Shown piece after piece: positions 37,911-47,500 of a DNA stretch of 64,000 nt. The stretch's first letter is position 1. Each line of letters starts with the position of its first letter. The notes beneath the pieces are model-generated. The model had not been told where the DNA came from. It worked only from the letters and a program-made list of their open reading frames with translations, and made no database searches. Origin of the DNA: Lachnospiraceae bacterium (GTDB taxonomy: Bacteria > Bacillota > Clostridia > Lachnospirales > Lachnospiraceae). The stretch spans positions 1 to 64,000 of the forward strand of contig JALESH010000037.1 of assembly GCA_022781985.1 (NCBI GenBank), read 5' to 3'. A program made the translations under genes and the position numbers.

Positions 37911-39005
37911 ATGAAAAAAGTCATGTTAGTTTTCGGTACACGTCCTGAGGCCATCAAGATGTGTCCGGTAGTAAAGGAATTAAAAAAGAGAACAGGATTG
38001 GAAACCATGGTATGTGTTACCGGCCAGCATCGGCAGATGCTGGATCAGGTGCTGGAGGCATTTCATGTTGTGCCGGATTTCGATCTTTCCGTCATGAAGG
38101 AACGACAGACCCTGTTTGATGTTACGGTAAATGTTCTGGAGGGCTTGAGGAGGGTGCTGGAGGAGGCGAAGCCGGACATTGTGCTGGTGCATGGGGATAC
38201 CACAACCTCTTTTGCAGCCGCATTGGCCTGTTTTTATCTGCAGATTCCTGTGGGACATGTGGAGGCAGGTTTGCGGACACATAATGTTTTTTCCCCCTAT
38301 CCGGAAGAATTTAACCGCCAGGCGGTCAGTATAGTTGCGGCTTTAAATTTTGCACCTACAGAGCTGGCCCGGCAGAACCTCCTGTCGGAGGGAAGGGATG
38401 AGAGGACGGTTTTTGTCACCGGCAACACAGCCATAGATGCGCTGCAGACAACAGTAAAAGAGGACTATACTCATGAGCAGCTGGAATGGGCAGGGGACAG
38501 CAGGCTTATTTTAATTACTGCCCATCGCAGGGAAAATCTGGGTGAGCCAATGAGGCATATGTTCAGGGCCATCAGGCGCATTGTGGAGGAGCATGAGGAT
38601 ATCAAGGTGATTTACCCCATCCACATGAATCCGGTTGTAAGGGCCACAGCCGGTGAAATTCTGGGAAGCAATGAGCGGATCAGGATCATTGAGCCTTTAG
38701 AGGTTCTGGATTTTCATAATTTTCTGTCCAGAAGCTATCTGATCCTTACCGACAGCGGGGGGATCCAGGAGGAAGCGCCCTCCCTTGGAAAGCCTGTGCT
38801 GGTGATGCGGGATACCACGGAGCGTCCGGAGGGAATCAAAGCGGGTACTCTGCGTCTGGTGGGAACAGAGGAGGAAACGATATATTACCATTTCAGGCAG
38901 CTGTTGGAAAATAAGGAAGAATATCTCAGCATGAGCAGGGCCTCCAATCCCTATGGGGATGGAAGGGCGAGCATACGCATAGCGGATATCCTGGAGCGTG
39001 GTTAA
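37911..39005 (+). CDS. wecB: UDP-N-acetylglucosamine 2-epimerase (non-hydrolysing)
   Basis: KKVMLVFGTRPEAIKMCPVV; VHGDTTTSFAAALACFYLQIPVGHVEAGLRT; LTDSGGIQEEAPSLGKPVLVMRDTTERPE. Confidence 0.95.
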   Translation: MKKVMLVFGTRPEAIKMCPVVKELKKRTGLETMVCVTGQHRQMLDQVLEAFHVVPDFDLSVMKERQTLFDVTVNVLEGLRRVLEEAKPDIVLVHGDTTTSFAAALACFYLQIPVGHVEAGLRTHNVFSPYPEEFNRQAVSIVAALNFAPTELARQNLLSEGRDERTVFVTGNTAIDALQTTVKEDYTHEQLEWAGDSRLILITAHRRENLGEPMRHMFRAIRRIVEEHEDIKVIYPIHMNPVVRATAGEILGSNERIRIIEPLEVLDFHNFLSRSYLILTDSGGIQEEAPSLGKPVLVMRDTTERPEGIKAGTLRLVGTEEETIYYHFRQLLENKEEYLSMSRASNPYGDGRASIRIADILERG

Positions 39006-39025
39006 AAGGGATGGAGTAGTAAGGA

Positions 39026-39631
39026 ATGGTGCCCTTCCGGGCAATGAGGAATGAAAATATGGATTTGATCAATCGTTGTCTGACAGACAGCATACGTTAT
39101 GCCAGGGGATGTCAGAGAGAAATGATAGGTGCCGTGATTGCTGTGGGCATCGTCAGGGTCTTATATGAAGTGTGGCAATGGAAAAAGGGTGTGAAGGGTG
39201 TGGAAAGAAAGCTTCTGCGCCCTTTTCTGGCCTCTCTTGCTTTATGGGAAATCAATAGTCTGTATGTGGTTTATGCCTTCTACGTGACACTGGGGATGCG
39301 CCATATAGGCATGAGGCAGGAGGTGAACCTGCTTCCCTTTCAGGCAGTCCTTTCCAGGCCGGGAGAAATCCCCCTGATGCTTGAGAACATCCTTCTTTTT
39401 CTTCCCTTAGGGATTCTGCTCCCTTTGACTTTTCCGGGATTCTCCAAAGGGAAATTGGTTTTGGGAGCGGCCGGGGCGGTCAGCCTGACCATTGAATTGC
39501 TGCAGTATTTATTCCGGTGCGGCAAAACGGAGCTGGATGATGTGATTCTGAATATGCTGGGGGCCGGAGCGGGCTGGCTGATTTTTTCTTTGTTTAGGTG
39601 GATGCACAGGAGAGTGGCGCCGCAAAGATAA
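39026..39631 (+). CDS. VanZ-family protein
   Basis: VNLLPFQ...ENILLFLPLGILLPL...ELLQYLF...ELDDVILNMLGAGAGW. Confidence 0.88.
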   Translation: MVPFRAMRNENMDLINRCLTDSIRYARGCQREMIGAVIAVGIVRVLYEVWQWKKGVKGVERKLLRPFLASLALWEINSLYVVYAFYVTLGMRHIGMRQEVNLLPFQAVLSRPGEIPLMLENILLFLPLGILLPLTFPGFSKGKLVLGAAGAVSLTIELLQYLFRCGKTELDDVILNMLGAGAGWLIFSLFRWMHRRVAPQR

Positions 39632-39692
39632 AATATAAAACCGGCAAGGGAACAGAATAAAGAGTTGTGTGGTAAATGGAAGAAAGCAGTGC

Positions 39693-39721
39693 TTGACAGG
39701 AAAAGTTTGCCGTGATACTAT
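39693..39721 (+). promoter_or_regulatory. Promoter of the amino-acid ABC transporter
   Basis: TTGACA, 17-nt spacer, TACTAT. Confidence 0.7.
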
Positions 39722-39727
39722 GACAGC

Positions 39728-39826
39728 GTGCTAAAGTCCTGCAGAGACGCAGGATCAGCAGGGGAGAACTGCAGCATAGGAAAGGCACAGCCTTTATGCC
39801 TAGCTTTTGAAAGGAGTAAAGATAAA
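39728..39826 (+). ncRNA. Candidate structured ~100-nt leader (class unknown)
   Basis: Successive hairpins TCCTGC-agagac-GCAGGA, GCAG-gggagaa-CTGC, and GCATAggAAAGGC-aca-GCCTTTATGC. Confidence 0.35.
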
Positions 39827-40648
39827 ATGATGAAAAAGTTTATGGCCTTGATCTGTATGGCGGCGATGACCGCAGGTATGCTGGCCGGATGTGGAAGCAA
39901 AGCGGAGACAGCGTCTCCGGCAGCGGAGGGCGGAGCGTCTGACAATACCTTTGTGGTAGGATTTGATGCAGAGTTTCCGCCCTATGGTTCTATGGATGAG
40001 AATGGAGAGTATGTGGGCTTTGACCTGGATCTTGCGAAGGAGGTATGTGCACGCAGGGGATGGGAATTTGTAGCACAGCCTATTGACTGGGATTCCAAGG
40101 ATATGGAATTGAATTCCGGCTCTATCGACTGTATCTGGAATGGATTTACCATACAGGGAAGAGAGGACGCCTATACCTGGTCTGTTCCCTATGTGGATAA
40201 CAGCCAGGTATTTGTGGTGCCCACAGAGTCCGGCATTGCATCCCAGGCAGATCTGGAAGGAAAGGTGGTAGGGGTACAGAAGGATTCCTCCGCTTTGGCA
40301 GCTCTGGAAGGAGATGCTGCGGATCTGGCGGCTGGCTTTTCTGCCTTACAGCAGTACGGAGATTACAATGTGGCTTTTATGGATCTGGAGCAGGGAGCTA
40401 TCGATGCCCTGGCCATTGATATCGGTGTTGCAAAGTATCAGATCAATTCCAGAGGTGAGGGCTTTGTCATCCTGGAGGAGCAGCTGGCTTCTGAGCAGTA
40501 CGGCATTGGATTTAAGCTGGGCAATGAAAGCTTGAGGGATCAGGTGGAAGAGACTTTGATGGAGATGGTGGAGGACGGAACCTTTATGAAGATCGCAGAG
40601 CAGTATTCCGACTTTGGCCTTACCGACAGCATATGTCTTGGAAAATAG
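39827..40648 (+). CDS. Amino-acid ABC transporter substrate-binding lipoprotein
   Basis: Lipobox MLAGCGS; FVVGFDAEFPPYGSMDENGEYVGFDLDLAKEV. The start is set to 39827. Confidence 0.93.
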   Translation: MMKKFMALICMAAMTAGMLAGCGSKAETASPAAEGGASDNTFVVGFDAEFPPYGSMDENGEYVGFDLDLAKEVCARRGWEFVAQPIDWDSKDMELNSGSIDCIWNGFTIQGREDAYTWSVPYVDNSQVFVVPTESGIASQADLEGKVVGVQKDSSALAALEGDAADLAAGFSALQQYGDYNVAFMDLEQGAIDALAIDIGVAKYQINSRGEGFVILEEQLASEQYGIGFKLGNESLRDQVEETLMEMVEDGTFMKIAEQYSDFGLTDSICLGK

Positions 40649-40699
40649 GTTTTCTGATCCGAAGTATGCAGAATAAACCAATAAAAAAAGGGAAAGGGC

Positions 40700-40738
40700 A
40701 AAGACCGCTGCAAAAACGAGGATCCGGCAGCGGTCTTT
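40700..40738 (+). terminator. Hairpin (terminator/attenuator) between substrate-binding and permease genes
   Basis: AAAGACCGCTGC / GCAGCGGTCTTT perfect 12-bp stem; only a short T-run follows. Confidence 0.6.
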
Positions 40739-40786
40739 CCTGATTTGCACTGTAATAGAGTCTATGTGAAAGGCAGGGTGTTTGTT

Positions 40787-41437
40787 TTGAATATACAGAT
40801 GATGTTTATGCAGCTTGTGAAGGGGATGGGAAGTTCCATTGAAATCTTTATTCTCACCCTCCTGTTCGCCCTTCCTCTGGGGCTGATCCTGTCCTTTGGG
40901 CGGATGTCCCACAAATCTCTGGTACAGGTCATCAGTAAATTTTACATATCGGTCATGAGAGGAACCCCGCTGATGCTGCAGCTCATCGTGGTATACTTTG
41001 CACCTTACTATGTGTTTAAGATACAGATTTCTTCCGGCTATCGCTTCACAGCAGTGATCATCGCTTTTGTGCTGAATTATGCGGCTTATTTTGCAGAGAT
41101 CTACCGTGCAGGCATTGAATCCATACCGGTGGGGCAGTATGAGGCGGCCAAGGTGCTGGGCTACAGCAGGGCACAGACCTTTGTAAAAATCATCCTCCCT
41201 CAGGTCATCAAAAGGATCCTGCCGCCGGTTACCAATGAGACTATCACCCTGGTAAAGGATACTTCTCTGGCCTTTGTGCTGGCGGAGGCAGAGATGTTTA
41301 CCATTGCAAAGCAGATTGCAGCTAGGGAGACCAGCATTATGCCGCTGATGGCGGCGGGAGTCTTTTATTATGTTTTCAACCTGGCTGTGGCAGGATTTAT
41401 GGAGTATCTGGAGAGAAGGCTGAACTATTACCGATAG
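40787..41437 (+). CDS. Amino-acid ABC transporter permease
   Basis: HisM/GlnP-type GMGSSIEIFILTLLFALPLGLILSFGRMS...MRGTPLMLQLIVVYF. Start uncertain (TTG 40787 or ATG 40799). Confidence 0.9.
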   Translation: MNIQMMFMQLVKGMGSSIEIFILTLLFALPLGLILSFGRMSHKSLVQVISKFYISVMRGTPLMLQLIVVYFAPYYVFKIQISSGYRFTAVIIAFVLNYAAYFAEIYRAGIESIPVGQYEAAKVLGYSRAQTFVKIILPQVIKRILPPVTNETITLVKDTSLAFVLAEAEMFTIAKQIAARETSIMPLMAAGVFYYVFNLAVAGFMEYLERRLNYYR

Positions 41438-41452
41438 GAAGGATAGCGTAAG

Positions 41453-42208
41453 ATGAATCTGTTGGAAATTAATCATATGAAAAAGAGCTTTGACGGGGTG
41501 GAAATATTGAAGGATATCTCCCTGGCGGTAAGAGAGGGGGAGGTGGTGTCTGTCATAGGACCCTCCGGTTCGGGTAAATCCACCCTCCTCCGGTGTGCCG
41601 CCATGCTGGAGAAGATGGATGGCGGTGAACTGAAGTATCTGGGAGAGCGGGCAGCCTGGGAAGAGGGCGGGAGATGTGTCTATGCGGATAAAAGGAAGCT
41701 GAAGGAGATCCATAAGCATTTTGGGCTGGTCTTTCAGAGCTTTCATCTCTTCCCCCACTACAGTGTGATGAAGAATATCATTGATGCCCCTGTCAGTGTG
41801 GATAAGGTTCCCCGAAAGGAGGCTGAGGAGAGGGCAGTCAGGCTGCTGGCCCAGTTGGGTCTGGAGGACAAAAAGGATGCTTATCCTTACCAGCTTTCCG
41901 GGGGACAGAAGCAGAGAGTGTCCATAGCCAGGGCACTGGCCCTGCAGCCCCGTATACTCTTTTTCGATGAGCCCACATCGGCTCTGGATCCGGAGCTGAC
42001 AGGGGAGGTGCTGAAGGTCATCAGGGAGCTGGCAAAGCAGCATATGACCATGATCATCGTCACCCATGAGATGCAGTTTGCAAGGGAGCTTTCCGACCGT
42101 ATCATATTTATGGAGCAGGGGCTGATCCGTCAGCAGGGAACACCTCGTGAGATCTTTGAATCCCCTAATGACAGGGTACGGGAATTCATCGGAAGACTAA
42201 CCTCGTAA
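41453..42208 (+). CDS. Amino-acid ABC transporter ATP-binding protein
   Basis: Walker A GPSGSGKST, LSGGQKQRVSIARALALQPRILFFDEPTSALDPE. Confidence 0.95.
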   Translation: MNLLEINHMKKSFDGVEILKDISLAVREGEVVSVIGPSGSGKSTLLRCAAMLEKMDGGELKYLGERAAWEEGGRCVYADKRKLKEIHKHFGLVFQSFHLFPHYSVMKNIIDAPVSVDKVPRKEAEERAVRLLAQLGLEDKKDAYPYQLSGGQKQRVSIARALALQPRILFFDEPTSALDPELTGEVLKVIRELAKQHMTMIIVTHEMQFARELSDRIIFMEQGLIRQQGTPREIFESPNDRVREFIGRLTS

Positions 42209-42288
42209 AATAAACAGAAAAAATGATAGCGCCCGCAAAGGCATCTGTCCACAGAGGCATGTGCCTGCAGAGGCAGAATGGAGGAAAA

Positions 42289-42993
42289 ATGAAAAAACTG
42301 GAACAGCTCTATGAAGGAAAAGCCAAGAAGGTGTTTGCTACGGAGGATCCGGATATTGTTATCGTTGATTACAAGGATGACGCTACCGCATTTAATGGAG
42401 AGAAGAAGGGAACCATAGTAGGCAAAGGAGTAGTTAACAACAGGATGACCAACCATGTGTTCAGGCTGCTGGAGAAGGAAGGCGTGCCTACCCATCTGGT
42501 AGAGGAACTGAGTGACAGGGAAACGGCTGTAAAGAAGGTGGAAATCGTACCTCTGGAGGTTATTATCCGTAATGTGGCCGCAGGAAGCTTCTCCAAGAGG
42601 CTGGGCGTCCCGGAGGGAACTCCCTTCAAGGAGCCTACTGTAGAATTCAGTTATAAGAATGATGACCTGGGAGACCCCCTGATCAACAGCTATTTTGCAG
42701 TGGCACTGGGTCTGGCCACCTGGGAGGAAATCGAGATCATCAAGAAATATGCTTTTAAGGTAAATGAGGTGCTGAAGGCATATTTCCTGCAGGCTGATAT
42801 CAGACTGATCGACTTCAAGATTGAGTTCGGACGTTTTCATGGAGAGATCATTTTGGCTGATGAGACATCTCCTGACACCTGCAGGCTTTGGGATGTGCAT
42901 ACCAATGAAAAACTGGATAAGGATCGTTTCCGCAGGGATCTGGGCAATGTAGAGGAAGCATACAACGAGGTATTTAAACGCCTTGGCTTATAA
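42289..42993 (+). CDS. purC: Phosphoribosylaminoimidazole-succinocarboxamide synthase
   Basis: [47 protein letters not shown]. The start is set to 42289. Confidence 0.95.
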   Translation: MKKLEQLYEGKAKKVFATEDPDIVIVDYKDDATAFNGEKKGTIVGKGVVNNRMTNHVFRLLEKEGVPTHLVEELSDRETAVKKVEIVPLEVIIRNVAAGSFSKRLGVPEGTPFKEPTVEFSYKNDDLGDPLINSYFAVALGLATWEEIEIIKKYAFKVNEVLKAYFLQADIRLIDFKIEFGRFHGEIILADETSPDTCRLWDVHTNEKLDKDRFRRDLGNVEEAYNEVFKRLGL

Positions 42994-43062
42994 TCCGGAG
43001 TAGGGGAAGGAAGCCGGGGCAATCATGGGGCGCAGTCAGGGGCGCGGAAATGGAGTGGAAAG

Positions 43063-44502
43063 ATGAGAGAGGTCAGGGAGCCTGAATGGGATGGACTGGG
43101 AGAGGAGTGCGGTGTTTTCGGAGCCTATGATTTTGACGGAAACGATGTGGCATCGACGATTTACTATGGGTTGTTCGCCCTGCAGCACAGGGGACAGGAG
43201 AGCTGCGGCATTGCGGTCAGTGATACTCAGGGGCCAAAAAGAACAGTTTCTGCCGTCAGGGAGATGGGATTGCTGAATGAAGCGTTTACGCCGGAAAGGC
43301 TGGAGTCTCTGAAGGGCAATATCGGCGTCGGACATGTAAGGTACTCCACCGCTGGGAGCAGTACCCGGGAAAATGCCCAGCCTTTGGTGCTGAATTATGT
43401 AAAGGGAACGCTGGGGCTGGCCCATAACGGCAATCTGATCAATGCACCCCAGCTCCGCCATGAGCTGGAGTATACAGGAGCCATTTTCCAGACCACCATA
43501 GATTCTGAGGTGATCGCCTACCATATCGCCAGAGAGCGGCTGAACACCTCCTCGGCGGAGGAGGCTGTGGCCCGGGCCATGCAGAAGATCAAAGGAGCCT
43601 ACTCCCTGATCATCATGTCTCCCAGGAAGCTGATCGGAGCCAGGGATCCCTTTGGTTTCCGGCCTCTTTGTATTGGGAGGAGGGACAATACCTATTTTCT
43701 GGCCTCAGAGACCTGTGCCCTGGATACCATAGGCGCGGAGTACGTCCGGGATGTGCTCCCCGGAGAAATCGTAACCATCTCCCCGGAAAAGGGAGTCCGC
43801 TCAGACACCAGCATGTGTATCCCCAGGGAGAAGCATGCCAGATGCGTGTTTGAGTATATTTATTTTGCAAGGCCGGACAGCTGTATAGACGGAGTCAGTG
43901 TGTACCACTCCCGCCTGTTGGCGGGAAAATATCTGGCCATGGATTCGCCGGTGGAGGCAGATCTTGTAGCAGGAGTGCCGGAGTCCGGCAACTGTGCAGC
44001 TTTAGGATTTTCCCGACAGTCGGGAATACCCTGCGGACAGGCTTTTGTAAAAAATGCCTATGTGGGACGTACCTTCATCAAGCCCAGTCAGAAGAACAGA
44101 GAAAACAGTGTGAGAGTCAAGCTGAATGTGCTGCGTGAAGCGGTAGAAGGCAGGCGGATTGTCATCATAGATGATTCTATCGTAAGAGGAACCACCTGTC
44201 ACAGGATCATAAATATGCTGAGAGAGGCAGGGGCTAAGGAGGTACACATGAGAGTGGGGGCACCCCCCTTCCTCTGGCCCTGCTATTTTGGCACGGATGT
44301 GCCTGCCAGAGAGCAGCTCATCGCCTGCGGCCGTTCGGAGGAAGAGATATGCAGGATGATAGGAGCAGATTCCCTGGGCTTTCTGAGAGAGGAAAGGCTG
44401 GAGGAGATAGCAGGAGGTCTGGGGATATGCAGGGGCTGTTTCAATGGTAAATATCCGCTGGAGCCTCCACGGGAAGATATAAGAGGAAGCTACGAAAAAT
44501 AA
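43063..44502 (+). CDS. purF: Amidophosphoribosyltransferase (canonical, Fe-S type)
   Basis: ECGVFGAYD nucleophile after a short propeptide; GHVRYST; LAHNGNL; IIDDSIVRGTT; C-terminal ICRGCF. Confidence 0.95.
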   Translation: MREVREPEWDGLGEECGVFGAYDFDGNDVASTIYYGLFALQHRGQESCGIAVSDTQGPKRTVSAVREMGLLNEAFTPERLESLKGNIGVGHVRYSTAGSSTRENAQPLVLNYVKGTLGLAHNGNLINAPQLRHELEYTGAIFQTTIDSEVIAYHIARERLNTSSAEEAVARAMQKIKGAYSLIIMSPRKLIGARDPFGFRPLCIGRRDNTYFLASETCALDTIGAEYVRDVLPGEIVTISPEKGVRSDTSMCIPREKHARCVFEYIYFARPDSCIDGVSVYHSRLLAGKYLAMDSPVEADLVAGVPESGNCAALGFSRQSGIPCGQAFVKNAYVGRTFIKPSQKNRENSVRVKLNVLREAVEGRRIVIIDDSIVRGTTCHRIINMLREAGAKEVHMRVGAPPFLWPCYFGTDVPAREQLIACGRSEEEICRMIGADSLGFLREERLEEIAGGLGICRGCFNGKYPLEPPREDIRGSYEK

Positions 44503-44527
44503 AGATAGTTGAATGAGGAGAAGACAT

Positions 44528-45961
44528 ATGAATACAGACAGGTATCAAAGTCCGCTTTCCGAGCGATATGCCAGCAGGGAGATGCAGTATATTTTTTCCC
44601 CTGATATGAAATTCAGAACCTGGAGGAGACTGTGGATTGCCCTTGCAGAAACGGAGAAGGAGCTGGGACTGGCAATTACTCAGGAGCAGATCGAGGAATT
44701 AAAGGCCCATGCTGAGGATATCAATTATGATGTGGCCAGGGCCAGGGAGAAGGAGGTGCGACACGATGTGATGAGCCATGTGTATGCCTATGGCGTACAG
44801 TGTCCAAAGGCTAAGGGGATCATTCATCTGGGGGCAACCTCCTGCTATGTGGGGGACAATACGGATATTATTATCATGACAGAGGCTCTCAGACTGGTGA
44901 AGAAAAAGCTGGTCAATGTGATGAAGGAGCTGGCGGGCTTTGCAGACAGGTATAAGGCTCAGCCCACTCTGGCCTTTACCCACTTCCAGCCTGCCCAGCC
45001 CACTACAGTAGGAAAAAGAGCTGCCCTGTGGCTGCAGGAGTTCTGCCTGGATCTGGAGGATCTGGAGCATGTGCTCTCCGGTATGAAGCTTCTGGGCTCA
45101 AAAGGAACTACAGGAACCCAGGCTTCTTTTCTGGAGCTGTTCGATGGTGATCAGGAAAAGGTGGATAAAATAGATTCCATGATTGCAGAGAAGATGGGAT
45201 TTGCTCAATGCTATCCGGTATCCGGTCAGACCTATTCCAGGAAGGTGGATACCAGGGTGGTAAATGTGCTGGCGGGCATTGCAGCAAGCGCACACAAAAT
45301 GTCCAATGATATCCGGCTGCTGCAGCATCTGAAGGAGGTGGAGGAGCCCTTTGAAAAGAGCCAGATCGGCTCCTCAGCCATGGCCTACAAGAGAAACCCG
45401 ATGAGAAGTGAAAGGATTGCTTCCCTGTCCAGATACGTGATGGTGGATGCCCTGAATCCGGCAATCACCTCTGCAGCCCAGTGGTTTGAACGAACCCTGG
45501 ACGACTCTGCCAACAAGAGACTGTCTGTTCCGGAGGCCTTTCTGGCCACCGACGGCATCCTGGATCTGTGTCTGAATGTGGTGGACGGACTGGTAGTATA
45601 TCCTAAGGTGATAGAAAAGAGACTGATGAGCGAACTGCCCTTTATGGCGACAGAGAATATTATGATGGCAGCGGTGAAGGCCGGAGGAGACAGGCAGGAG
45701 ATGCATGAAAGGATCAGAACTCTCTCCATGGAGGCTGGCAGGAATGTGAAGGAAGAAGGAAAGGAAAACAATCTGCTGGAGCTGATTGCAGCCGATCCTG
45801 CCTTTAATATGAGTCTGGAAGAGCTGCAGAGGACAATGGATCCCTCTCAATATGTGGGACGGTCCAGGGAACAGGTGGAGGCTTATCTGGAACAGGTTAT
45901 CAGGCCTATTTTGCAAGCAAATAAGGAACTGCTCGGCATGAAGGCAGAGATTAATGTATAG
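44528..45961 (+). CDS. purB: Adenylosuccinate lyase
   Basis: IHLGATSCYVGDNTD; GSSAMAYKRNPMRSERI. Confidence 0.95.
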   Translation: MNTDRYQSPLSERYASREMQYIFSPDMKFRTWRRLWIALAETEKELGLAITQEQIEELKAHAEDINYDVARAREKEVRHDVMSHVYAYGVQCPKAKGIIHLGATSCYVGDNTDIIIMTEALRLVKKKLVNVMKELAGFADRYKAQPTLAFTHFQPAQPTTVGKRAALWLQEFCLDLEDLEHVLSGMKLLGSKGTTGTQASFLELFDGDQEKVDKIDSMIAEKMGFAQCYPVSGQTYSRKVDTRVVNVLAGIAASAHKMSNDIRLLQHLKEVEEPFEKSQIGSSAMAYKRNPMRSERIASLSRYVMVDALNPAITSAAQWFERTLDDSANKRLSVPEAFLATDGILDLCLNVVDGLVVYPKVIEKRLMSELPFMATENIMMAAVKAGGDRQEMHERIRTLSMEAGRNVKEEGKENNLLELIAADPAFNMSLEELQRTMDPSQYVGRSREQVEAYLEQVIRPILQANKELLGMKAEINV

Positions 45962-45972
45962 GATGGTGTAGC

Positions 45973-47376
45973 ATGGGTGGATTTTTTGGAGTGGCATCAA
46001 AGAAGGATTGCGTATTTGACTTGTTTTTCGGGACGGATTATCATTCCCATCTGGGAACCAGGAGGGCGGGGATGGCGGTATATGGTGACAAGGGCTTTGA
46101 CCGTTCCATCCATAATATAGAGAATGCCCCTTTCCGGACAAAATTTGACAAGGATGTGAATGAAATGCAGGGATATATGGGGATCGGCTGTATCTCTGAC
46201 TACGAGCCCCAGCCCCTGATCGTCCGTTCCCATCACGGAACCTACGCGATAGAGACGGTGGGAAAGATTAATAATACGGAAGGGATCGTGAAGGAACTCT
46301 TTCAGTCGGGGCATTCCCATTTTCTGGAGATGAGCGGGGGAGACATCAACGCTACTGAGCTGGTGGCAGCCATTATCAACCAGAAGGATAATCTGGTGGA
46401 AGGGCTGAAGTATGTACAGGAAATCGTAGAAGGCTCTATGACAGTGCTGCTGATGACGCCAAAGGGTATCTATGCTGCCAGGGATAAGATGGGCAGAACC
46501 CCTGTTTCCATCGGGAAAAAAGAGGATGCGTATTGTATCTCCTTTGAGAGCTTTGCCTACTTAAATCTTGGCTATACGGAGGAGAAGGAGCTGGGGCCGG
46601 GAGAGATCGCAGTGGTGACGCCGGAGGGTATGCATACTCTGGCCGAGGCAGGAAAGGATATGAAGATCTGTACCTTTTTGTGGGTGTACTACGGCTATCC
46701 CTCCTCCTCCTATGAGGGGATCAGTGTAGAGCAGATGCGCTACAACTGCGGCGCCCTTCTGGCAAAGAGGGACGATGCGGAGCCGGACATCGTGGCAGGA
46801 GTACCGGATTCGGGAACAGCCCACGCCATTGGCTATTCCAATGTGTCCGGAATTCCTTTTTCCAGGCCCTTTATCAAATATACTCCCACCTGGCCCCGGT
46901 CTTTTATGCCCACGATCCAGAGCCAGAGGAATCTGATTGCAAAGATGAAGCTGATTCCTGTCCATGATCTGATCCATAACAAAAAGCTGCTGCTGATCGA
47001 CGATTCCATCGTAAGGGGTACACAGCTGAGAGAAACCACAGAATTTCTGTATCAGAGCGGAGCCAGGGAGGTGCACATCCGGCCAGCCTGCCCGCCTCTG
47101 CTGTATGGCTGCAAATATCTGAACTTTTCACGATCCAGCTCAGAGATGGATCTGATTACCCGAAGGGTACTGAAAGATCTGGAACGGGAGGGAAGGTTTA
47201 CCCACCTGGAGGCTTATTCCGATCCGGAAACGGATGAATATAAGGAAATGATAGGACGTATCGGAGAGCAGCTGAACTTTACTTCCCTCAGGTATCACAG
47301 ATTGGATGATATGGTTGAGGCTGTGGGAATAGAGCGGGAGAAGCTCTGTACCTATTGCTGGGACGGAAGGGAATGA
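45973..47376 (+). CDS. PurF paralog with degenerate glutaminase active site
   Basis: Begins MGGFFG (Gly replaces the catalytic Cys); PRTase motif LLLIDDSIVRGTQLRET intact; C-terminal LCTYCW retained. Confidence 0.88.
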   Translation: MGGFFGVASKKDCVFDLFFGTDYHSHLGTRRAGMAVYGDKGFDRSIHNIENAPFRTKFDKDVNEMQGYMGIGCISDYEPQPLIVRSHHGTYAIETVGKINNTEGIVKELFQSGHSHFLEMSGGDINATELVAAIINQKDNLVEGLKYVQEIVEGSMTVLLMTPKGIYAARDKMGRTPVSIGKKEDAYCISFESFAYLNLGYTEEKELGPGEIAVVTPEGMHTLAEAGKDMKICTFLWVYYGYPSSSYEGISVEQMRYNCGALLAKRDDAEPDIVAGVPDSGTAHAIGYSNVSGIPFSRPFIKYTPTWPRSFMPTIQSQRNLIAKMKLIPVHDLIHNKKLLLIDDSIVRGTQLRETTEFLYQSGAREVHIRPACPPLLYGCKYLNFSRSSSEMDLITRRVLKDLEREGRFTHLEAYSDPETDEYKEMIGRIGEQLNFTSLRYHRLDDMVEAVGIEREKLCTYCWDGRE

Positions 47377-47398
47377 CTTCAAGAATAGTAATTAAATG

Positions 47399-47431
47399 AT
47401 ATGCATTATAAGCTCGGCTTATAATGCATAT
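47399..47431. repeat. Perfect 15-bp palindrome upstream of purA
   Basis: ATATGCATTATAAGC-TCG-GCTTATAATGCATAT. Confidence 0.9.
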
Positions 47432-47500
47432 AATTTATATTGATTTTACTTATGATGCTTTTTCATGTATACTTACTGATGTAAGGACGATGAAAGGAGC

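Noticed and set aside
40346-42067. 573-aa minus-strand ORF
   Set aside because: Antisense to the clear substrate-binding, permease and ATPase genes; the translation has no recognisable domain and is low-complexity His/Leu/Gln-rich, typical of shadow ORFs here.
45973-45981. MGG start of the PurF paralog as a sequencing error for MCG
   Set aside because: A single base change could convert Cys to Gly, but several other glutamine-site motifs are also altered, so one error does not explain it.
47399-47431. Palindrome as a classical rho-independent terminator
   Set aside because: AT-rich stem with no immediate T-run; kept as a candidate regulatory palindrome instead.
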